Shown: positions 34,779 through 34,830 of the stretch, piece after piece
Layout of the letters: each line of letters begins with the position of its first letter
How positions within the stretch are numbered: the stretch's first letter is position 1
Origin: Chara braunii
Lineage: Eukaryota; Streptophyta; Charophyceae; Charales; Characeae
Direction: 5' to 3'
Length of the DNA: 34,830 nucleotides
Assembly: GCA_003427395.1 (NCBI GenBank)
Contig: BFEA01000054.1
Location: forward strand, 340,178 to 375,007
Program-made: the position numbers and the translations under genes
Notes under the pieces: model-generated
What the model was told of the DNA's origin: nothing
The model's input: only the letters and a program-made list of their open reading frames with translations
Database searches by the model: none

Positions 34779-34830
<52 letters not shown>
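5091..34830 (+). CDS. P-class pentatricopeptide repeat (PPR) protein, multi-exon, 3' end outside window
   Basis: Joining 5091-7355, 7813-7965, 12688-12906, 16267-16412, 18805-19122, 20506-20625, 21982-22090, 34313-34444 and probably 34721 onward gives about 1,154 codons before the last partial exon, with every junction in phase at GT-AG sites. The first ~550 residues are Arg/Gly/Glu/Ser-rich and probably disordered. A block beginning [19 protein letters not shown] follows, and from about residue 708 eleven PPR units of 35-36 residues run without a gap. A non-PPR tail ([18 protein letters not shown]) follows. PPR proteins bind single-stranded organellar RNA; P-class members typically stabilise or process transcripts. 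The tail recalls, from memory, the end of plant chloroplast PPR proteins such as MRL1 or At5g02830, but I cannot decide orthology. No clear transit peptide is visible, and the start is uncertain. Linking exon 8 across a 12.2-kb intron is the weakest join. Confidence 0.85.
7356..7812 (+). other. intron 1 (CTC, CT and CA repeats)
   Basis: 457-bp intron, GTGTGT to GGCAG. It contains (TCC)n/(CT)n at about 7420-7475 and a CA dinucleotide run at 7668-7695. Splicing it restores the PPR sequence [24 protein letters not shown] across the join, strong evidence for the boundary. No gene inside. Confidence 0.85.
7813..7965 (+). CDS. PPR gene exon 2
   Basis: 51 codons in phase 0 at both ends, from [14 protein letters not shown] to [13 protein letters not shown]. 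It completes PPR unit 2 and supplies the first 29 residues of unit 3 ([15 protein letters not shown]). The acceptor is TGTGTGGCAG and the donor is GTGAGT. The 3' end of this exon with its donor is the source of decayed copies in the following intron. Confidence 0.92.
7966..8470 (+). repeat. decayed tandem copies of exon 2 end plus GTGAGTAACG minisatellite
   Basis: The exon 2 end (CATTGATTGGTA..., then AGCTGGAGAG.GCT, TATACAATGGCATGGTAACG) recurs in degraded form. These copies end at donor-like GTGAGT/GTGAGC sites at 8121, 8258 and 8443, giving offsets of 155, 137 and 185 bp from the true donor at 7966. Each copy is followed by runs of the decamer GTGAGTAACG, giving roughly 17 GTGAGT hexamers in all. 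The duplicated exon pieces carry indels and are no longer translatable as PPR. The long antisense open frame here merely mirrors this decamer. Confidence 0.85.
8471..10965 (+). other. intron 2, middle part: no gene seen
   Basis: CT/CTC-rich stretches (8620-8870 and 9270-9370), a poly(T) run near 9462-9477 and about four tandem GGGATT units near 9665-9695 occupy part of this segment. The rest (9700-10790) is unique-looking AT-balanced sequence with no domain in any frame. Bases 10740-10790 are T-rich. Confidence 0.6.
10966..11625 (+). repeat. tandem array of about five units of 110-130 bp
   Basis: Each unit has the order GCATCCCGGTTGG, TTGTCCCGTTGTT(C/T)GG, GCGGTGCTT, CATGTGGGAC, TTGTCATCTAGG, followed by a T-rich part often ending in TTTTTTGCAG. 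Units start near 10971, 11094, 11210, 11320 and 11510 with clear divergence. The repeated TTTTTTGCAG strings resemble splice acceptors but are not followed by PPR coding sequence. Confidence 0.8.
11977..12037 (-). mobile_element. tRNA-derived SINE head, copy 1
   Basis: On the minus strand the sequence reads TAGCTCAGTTGGTA (matching the pol III A box) and, about 40 nt further, GAGTTCGAATCC (B box). The cloverleaf is imperfect, so it is a tRNA-like SINE promoter and not a functional tRNA. A related copy lies at 33855-33923, and part of this one is duplicated 200 bp downstream. The body would extend toward lower coordinates, through AT-rich sequence to about 11820. Confidence 0.7.
12001..12400 (+). 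repeat. 200-bp tandem duplication with CTC/CTG tracts
   Basis: CAACAGGTCAG.GGTGTACC at 12001 recurs at 12201, exactly 200 bp later. Both copies continue through GTGACCAGACATGC into CTC/CTG trinucleotide runs. Copy 2 has lost the SINE B box. A long (CTC)n run follows at about 12413-12470. The poly-Leu, poly-Ser and poly-Pro frames here are simple-sequence artefacts. Confidence 0.8.
12688..12906 (+). CDS. PPR gene exon 3
   Basis: 73 codons, phase 0 at both ends, after acceptor GTGCATGGCAG and before donor GTAAGA. It encodes [17 protein letters not shown] through [12 protein letters not shown]: the end of PPR unit 3, all of unit 4 (36 residues) and most of unit 5 ([16 protein letters not shown]). 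Confidence 0.92.
12958..13011 (-). repeat. inverted partner of the core of the 13788 element
   Basis: This stretch (TATCGTCAAACAGAAC.GCC, then GGCAGAGACGGAGAAGAGGA) is the reverse complement, with substitutions, of 13900-13951 inside the 225-bp inverted-repeat element. It may be a remnant of a second copy of that element. Confidence 0.7.
13595..13636. repeat. GC palindrome
   Basis: GCCGGGCGGCCCGGG (13595-13609) is perfectly complementary to CCCGGGCCGCCCGGC (13622-13636) around a 12-nt loop. It is preceded by CTAGGCTACCAG, which is also the start of the element at 13788, so it may be a related fold-back. Confidence 0.8.
13788..14012. mobile_element. 225-bp terminal-inverted-repeat element
   Basis: Left terminus ATTCTAGGCTACCAGAGTGG, continuing through CCCAGGACCACTTTATATA, is the exact reverse complement of the right terminus ending at 14012. 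The arms are about 40 bp and merge into a (TA)n run. It is non-autonomous with no ORF. The core has an inverted relative at 12958-13011. Confidence 0.85.
14176..14293. mobile_element. 118-bp fold-back element (TTAAACCACCAGTACCT family)
   Basis: Left arm TTAAACCACCAGTACCTACC (14176-14195) and right arm (14274-14293) are perfect 20-nt reverse complements around a GC-rich core. It shares termini with the element at 90-179 and the lone end at 830-848. Confidence 0.8.
14645..15060 (+). repeat. GC-rich dispersed repeat, copy 1
   Basis: Shares several ordered blocks with 32665-33060: AGGCTC.TTCCTA.ATGGAAA, GGCCTGGGCCCG-like sequence, AACCAACTGGCGC and CCTTCACTTAGGGCGG. It is a diverged dispersed element of unknown type with no coding sign. 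Confidence 0.6.
15161..15570. mobile_element. 410-bp element with 90-bp terminal inverted repeats
   Basis: Arms 15161-15250 and 15481-15570 (termini CAATCAGACTCGTTTTCAAA) are reverse complements at 89 of 90 positions, around a 230-bp interior with no ORF of note. AAT microsatellites flank both sides, which hides any target-site duplication. The high arm identity suggests a young insertion or ongoing gene conversion. The structure fits a non-autonomous DNA transposon; no superfamily can be named. Confidence 0.9.
16267..16412 (+). CDS. PPR gene exon 4
   Basis: Acceptor TTTGTAAATGCAG and donor GTGAGT bound 48 codons plus 2 nt. The exon encodes [20 protein letters not shown] through [10 protein letters not shown]: the end of PPR unit 5, all of unit 6 and the start of unit 7. 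The split Ala codon (GC|G) is completed by the next exon to give [11 protein letters not shown], an in-frame PPR continuation. Confidence 0.92.
16481..16575 (-). pseudogene. U6 snRNA-derived sequence joined to a poly(A) tail
   Basis: On the minus strand 16552-16503 reads as the conserved U6 core: AAAATTGGAACGATACAGAG, then AAGATTAGCATGG, then CCCCTGCGCAAGGATGAC. It includes the ACAGAG box that pairs with 5' splice sites. After GATGAC the normal U6 3' end is missing; a short AACAACC and then 15 A residues follow (poly(T) at 16481-16495 on +). The 5' part GAACAAGCACGTATGTT is less conserved. This is the form expected of a retrotransposed U6 copy, antisense in intron 4 about 90 bp after exon 4. 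Confidence 0.85.
17745..17935 (+). repeat. 27-bp minisatellite
   Basis: About seven copies of a unit built on TTGTCCATTCCTAATTGGTC. Because the period is a multiple of three, both strands stay open as 9-residue repeats (CPFLIG.. on +, MDK/MGK.DQLG on -). These are not genes. Confidence 0.85.
18461..18557. mobile_element. 97-bp near-perfect fold-back
   Basis: Arms 18461-18497 and 18521-18557 (AAACGAGAAATGGTACGCTA, then TATAACTGGTnGCTATC) match at 36 of 37 positions around a loop of about 23 nt. As RNA it would form one long hairpin within the PPR pre-mRNA. It is either a very small inverted-repeat element or a hairpin RNA source. Confidence 0.88.
18805..19122 (+). CDS. PPR gene exon 5
   Basis: 318 bp between acceptor GGTGCAG and donor GTAATC. 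It completes the split Ala codon, then reads [17 protein letters not shown] through AYTHLIN with the last codon split AG|G (Arg). It carries most of PPR unit 7, all of units 8 and 9 and the start of unit 10. Unit 9 ([20 protein letters not shown]) is 36 residues. Confidence 0.92.
19123..20505 (+). other. intron 5 (GA repeat with unresolved base)
   Basis: 1,383-bp intron. It has C-rich low-complexity sequence at 19210-19620, a (GA)n run at about 20079-20168 with an N at 20103, and a CA run at 20393-20411. A 178-codon + frame from 19445 has no domain and is biased by the C-rich part. Confidence 0.85.
20079..20168. repeat. (GA)n dinucleotide repeat
   Basis: About 90 bp of GA with one unresolved base. 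Arg-Glu and Leu-Ser reading frames here are artefacts. Confidence 0.95.
20506..20625 (+). CDS. PPR gene exon 6
   Basis: 120 bp between acceptor GGTCATCAG and donor GTGAGT. It completes Arg, then [20 protein letters not shown] through INSFHDA, ending in a split Lys codon (AA|G). It supplies most of PPR unit 10 and the start of unit 11. Confidence 0.9.
20626..21981 (+). other. intron 6 (CCCTTCT/CCCTACT minisatellite)
   Basis: 1,356-bp intron, GTGAGT to AATCAG. Bases 20701-20998 are an almost pure pyrimidine minisatellite of CTCCCTTCTCC and CTCCCTACTCC units. Bases 21440-21560 and 21660-21800 are purine-rich (GAAGAA, GGAGGA). No gene seen. Confidence 0.85.
20701..20998 (+). repeat. pyrimidine minisatellite (CTCCCTTCTCC / CTCCCTACTCC)
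   Basis: About 300 bp of 6-7-nt pyrimidine motifs (TCCCTTC, TCCCTAC). Strand asymmetry is extreme, a triplex-forming (mirror-repeat) type of sequence. Confidence 0.92.
21982..22090 (+). CDS. PPR gene exon 7
   Basis: 109 bp: it completes Lys, then reads [20 protein letters not shown] and [16 protein letters not shown], ending in phase 0 at donor GTGAGT. It closes PPR unit 11 and starts the post-repeat region. The next in-phase exon I can find is 12.2 kb away. Confidence 0.88.
22100..22615 (+). repeat. degenerate interstitial telomere-like repeat
   Basis: Hundreds of bases of CCCTAAA / CCTTAACC / CCCTGAACC variants, including a few exact AAACCCTAAACCCTAAAC stretches, resemble plant-type (TTTAGGG)n telomere DNA read on the C-rich strand. 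The heavy degeneracy and intronic position show it is not a chromosome end. Confidence 0.85.
22616..22718 (+). repeat. 12-bp tandem repeat (CTTCTGTTGCCC)
   Basis: About eight nearly identical copies of CTTCTGTTGCCC sit inside the telomere-like tract, with CCCTAAAC sequence resuming after 22735. Homogeneity suggests recent expansion. On the minus strand it stays open as an RRGN repeat, not a gene. Confidence 0.92.
23661..23761. mobile_element. 101-bp fold-back element
   Basis: GTCTTCCCCCGAACATAACG (from 23661) pairs with the sequence ending TGTTCGGGGGAAGAT at 23761; about 28 of 33 arm positions match. No coding content. Confidence 0.75.
23855..23967. mobile_element. 113-bp fold-back element
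   Basis: TTGCTCTGATGCCTCTG (23855-23871) is complementary to CAGAGGCACCAGAGCAA (23951-23967) at 16 of 17 positions. It lies about 100 bp after another fold-back. Confidence 0.65.
24080..24203 (+). repeat. two diverged tandem units of about 61 bp
   Basis: TATCAGCCCGTAATTACC... and TATCTGCCTGTAATTGTGG... each run through CAGATTC(A/G)GTCA to a GGTC/GTCTGAG end. It is a decayed duplication. Confidence 0.6.
24308..24399 (-). mobile_element. poly(T)-ended dispersed repeat, copy 1 (minus-strand retroposon-like)
   Basis: TCTAGTCCACCTGTCAGTCG through GGAGCAAGGCCCAAAGTTGG is followed by a long T run. The same module with the same T tail is at 32399-32500. Read on the minus strand the T run heads the unit as poly(A), as expected if the A tail belongs to an element lying on the higher-coordinate side. 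The sense of the repeat is uncertain. Confidence 0.6.
24474..24552 (+). repeat. GCGCA-rich module, copy 1
   Basis: ACTTGCGGCGCA through GTGCGCACGTGGTGGGCCGCATC, rich in GCGC and GCACG steps. A diverged copy is present in the opposite orientation at 32258-32365, beside the second poly(T) repeat. Confidence 0.55.
25047..25214. mobile_element. 168-bp fold-back centred on GATCGATC
   Basis: Left arm (AGGGCCATATCCCACTGGCA...) and right arm (...TGCCAGTGGGATCTGGCCCT) are complementary along almost their full length, with the centre AGATCGATCACAG near 25131. It is an imperfect hairpin of about 75-bp arms, miniature-element-like. Confidence 0.82.
25421..25590. repeat. cluster of GGATACAT / GGGCAACRCTGCCCT modules
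   Basis: GGATACATTCAGGGCAACACTGCCCTC occurs at about 25432 in parts, again as GGATACATCCGAGGGCAACG at about 25555, and inverted between them (AGGGCAGCGTTGTC ... GAATGTATCC). A nested fold-back arrangement. Confidence 0.65.
25621..25672. repeat. (CA)n dinucleotide repeat
   Basis: About 25 CA units. The overlapping 306-codon + frame owes its length partly to this tract and to GC-rich DNA after it, and has no domain. Confidence 0.95.
26487..26580 (+). other. two adjacent strong hairpins
   Basis: GGCCGCGCGG... closes with ...CCCGCGGCC (26487-26526), with inner ACCCC/GGGGC pairing. Four bases later GGTAGGAGGCTTATCACCC pairs with GGGTCATAAGCCCCCTCCTTACC (26532-26580). The second is a long imperfect stem. 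An AATAAA follows at 26730-26735. They could be a structured RNA element or an eroded inverted-repeat element; I do not recognise a known RNA family. Confidence 0.6.
26820..26827 (+). promoter_or_regulatory. TATA-like box of candidate nested gene
   Basis: CTATAAGAG lies 50-60 bp upstream of ATG 26877, leaving room for a transcription start about 30 bp downstream. It is the only support for a promoter here. Confidence 0.35.
26877..27029 (+). CDS. candidate first exon of an unrecognised nested gene
   Basis: An ATG opens a 51-codon frame ([20 protein letters not shown], then [14 protein letters not shown]) that ends in phase 0 exactly at a consensus donor GTGAGT. The frame stops soon after if unspliced. 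The content is hydrophilic, with no domain recognised. A related block (GCTGGACCATCG ... GACTGAACC) recurs about 215 bp downstream, so local duplication has occurred. The link to the ORFs at 30205 and 31150 is not shown. Confidence 0.35.
27030..30204 (+). other. simple-sequence-poor stretch, no gene recognised
   Basis: About 3.2 kb that looks different from the rest of the window: few microsatellites (only short GA runs near 27318-27415), mixed composition and no long ORF on either strand. One possible small exon is 29881-29952, after a T15 tract and CTGCAG and before GTAGGG, reading [20 protein letters not shown]. It may be intron or leader sequence of the candidate nested gene. Confidence 0.4.
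30205..30450 (+). CDS. unrecognised 81-residue ORF
   Basis: A frame from ATG 30205 (in-frame stop at 30175) to TGA encodes a basic, hydrophilic protein: [20 protein letters not shown], then [20 protein letters not shown], then a [15 protein letters not shown] segment. No signal peptide, membrane segment or motif is visible. The composition is protein-like and not simple sequence, and it lies 700 bp before a longer ORF on the same strand that also begins MRE. It could be a short gene, an exon or chance. Confidence 0.35.
   Translation: MREDEVLVVKSGLNRDKREGWEKKAYRDMKLHRKVQREHAVQRVKGEKYIEYVIYFYGDNGRLHSASSSLETVEQARARLV
30560..30990 (+). repeat. interleaved 18-22-bp tandem repeats (ACTCAGA...CAGTATTCAGT)
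   Basis: First AATACTCAGACAAATATTCT-type units, then GAGCAGTATTCAGTACTCAG units, then CAACTGCTATTCAGTCA units: three related motif series sharing the word ACTCAG/ATTCAG. They separate the 81- and 201-residue ORFs. The Ser/Gln-rich frame across it reflects the repeat. Confidence 0.85.
31150..31755 (+). CDS. unrecognised 201-residue protein
   Basis: ATG 31150 to TAG 31755, with an in-frame stop at 31117. The protein has a balanced, globular-looking composition with no low-complexity runs: [36 protein letters not shown], a Pro/Tyr-rich [19 protein letters not shown] and a C-terminal [20 protein letters not shown]. No transmembrane segment or catalytic signature is seen, and I do not recognise the family. 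An AATAAA lies about 345 bp downstream. It is on the same strand as the PPR gene, inside its proposed intron 7. Possible identities are a lineage-specific gene, the last exon of a spliced gene, or a mobile-element protein. It is the most convincing non-PPR coding frame in the window. Confidence 0.6.
   Translation: MREINPITVGQLVLDNLNLIVAKESFPYKYVKIDGFRHEDLSIFVALTEFAGGTVKDLGVYLKKGNEAHSHFDAVWVAATRFVQWKAERLKGDAKLVYSFGPKLFTDYPKPPVPYYFTDGSCWGDLVDLAKRYVSPAVIDYEAVTEPSESLHLRRAIFSQPYLPTLWEEFCAMVDFRIMGLGWKSSELAGFRWLYIQRPQP
32101..32106 (+). terminator. AATAAA polyadenylation-like signal
   Basis: AATAAAAG lies 345 bp after the stop of the 201-residue ORF, in AT-rich sequence. A consensus hexamer alone is weak evidence, but its position suits a 3' end for that unit. 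Confidence 0.35.
32258..32365 (-). repeat. GCGCA-rich module, copy 2 (inverted)
   Basis: Contains CCGCACCGCACCGCATGCGG and GTGCGCCGCAAGTGTG. Its reverse complement matches 24474-24552 in order (CACTTGCGGCGCAC ... GCGCACGTTGTTGGGCC). Confidence 0.55.
32399..32500 (-). mobile_element. poly(T)-ended dispersed repeat, copy 2
   Basis: TCTAGTCCATGTGTCAGTCC through AGAGCAAGGCCCAAAGTTGG, then about 29 T. It is highly similar to 24308-24399, same orientation. Here the GCGCA module flanks its left side, whereas at 24.4 kb it lies on the right and inverted. Confidence 0.65.
32665..33060 (+). repeat. GC-rich dispersed repeat, copy 2
   Basis: Diverged relative of 14645-15060, sharing AGGCTCTTTCCTAAATGGAAA, CCAACTGGCGC and CCTTCACTTAGGGCGG in the same order. 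No gene is apparent. Confidence 0.6.
33855..33923 (-). mobile_element. tRNA-derived SINE head, copy 2
   Basis: On the minus strand: TAGCTCAGTTGACACACCC (A-box-like) and AAGTTCGACTC (B-box-like), with CTGTTGAAA between them as in the copy at 11977-12037. Same orientation as copy 1. Not a functional tRNA. Confidence 0.65.
34313..34444 (+). CDS. PPR gene exon 8: post-repeat tail
   Basis: 44 codons in phase 0 at both ends, between CAG (34310-34312) and donor GTGAGC. They encode [20 protein letters not shown] and [20 protein letters not shown]. The [15 protein letters not shown] helix after the last PPR unit resembles, from memory, the tail of plant P-class PPR proteins with a vestigial Smr-like block. 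Exon 7 also ends in phase 0. The acceptor's pyrimidine tract is weak; no other AG exists for about 155 bp upstream except GAG at 34307-34309. Confidence 0.68.
34721..34830 (+). CDS. PPR gene exon 9, partial (runs off the window)
   Basis: A strong acceptor (TTTCTCTCTGCTCTCCAG) precedes a frame in phase with exon 8: [20 protein letters not shown] followed by poly-Asn from the CAA/AAC repeat. One other frame ([19 protein letters not shown], then poly-Gln) is also open. The intron would be 276 bp. The repeat makes the coding call tentative and the end is not in the window. Confidence 0.5.
34745..34830. repeat. (CAA)n trinucleotide repeat at window end
   Basis: CAACAACAA repeats, slightly interrupted at first (CACAACCACGACCACAG) and pure from about 34780 to the edge. 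Confidence 0.95.

Noticed and set aside
1-34830. CRISPR array, prokaryotic operon or phage features
   Set aside because: Tandem repeats here lack regular unique spacers, and spliced exons and SINE-like sequences show a eukaryotic nuclear genome.

Overview
The window is repeat-dense nuclear DNA of a plant-lineage eukaryote. It is dominated by one multi-exon pentatricopeptide-repeat (PPR) gene on the + strand. The PPR domain, GT-AG introns of 0.3-12 kb, degenerate CCCTAAA (plant-type telomere) tracts, tRNA-derived SINE heads and many small fold-back elements point to a streptophyte. The very large introns full of simple sequence suggest a charophyte alga such as Chara, but the species is inferred and not proven here.

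Layout: 1-5090 has no recognisable gene and is a mosaic of homopolymers, diverged direct repeats and fold-backs. From 5091 a long exon encodes an Arg/Gly/Glu-rich N-terminus of more than 550 residues, a short conserved block and the first PPR helices. Seven further exons (7813-7965, 12688-12906, 16267-16412, 18805-19122, 20506-20625, 21982-22090, 34313-34444), and probably a ninth starting at 34721 and leaving the window, join with matching reading phases. Together they give about eleven consecutive P-class PPR units followed by a non-PPR tail block. Such proteins usually act in chloroplasts or mitochondria in RNA stabilisation or processing; target and compartment cannot be read from this window.

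The introns hold most of the unusual structure. Intron 2 carries decayed tandem copies of the 3' end of exon 2 with its splice donor, an array of GTGAGT-containing decamers, a five-copy repeat of about 110-130 bp, and a SINE head duplicated with CTC tracts. Intron 3 has a 225-bp and a 410-bp terminal-inverted-repeat element; the latter's arms match at 89 of 90 positions. Intron 4 has an antisense U6 snRNA core joined to a poly(A) tail and a 97-bp fold-back. Introns 5 and 6 have GA and pyrimidine arrays. Intron 7 (12.2 kb) holds interstitial telomere-like DNA, several fold-backs, two adjacent strong hairpins, poly(T)-ended repeats and a simple-sequence-poor island (about 26.75-32.1 kb). That island has a TATA-like box, a plausible first exon, two unrecognised ORFs (81 and 201 aa) and an AATAAA, and may be an undescribed nested gene or insertion.

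All calls come from reading the sequence; no search or alignment program was run. Exon joins rest on splice dinucleotides, phase and PPR continuity.
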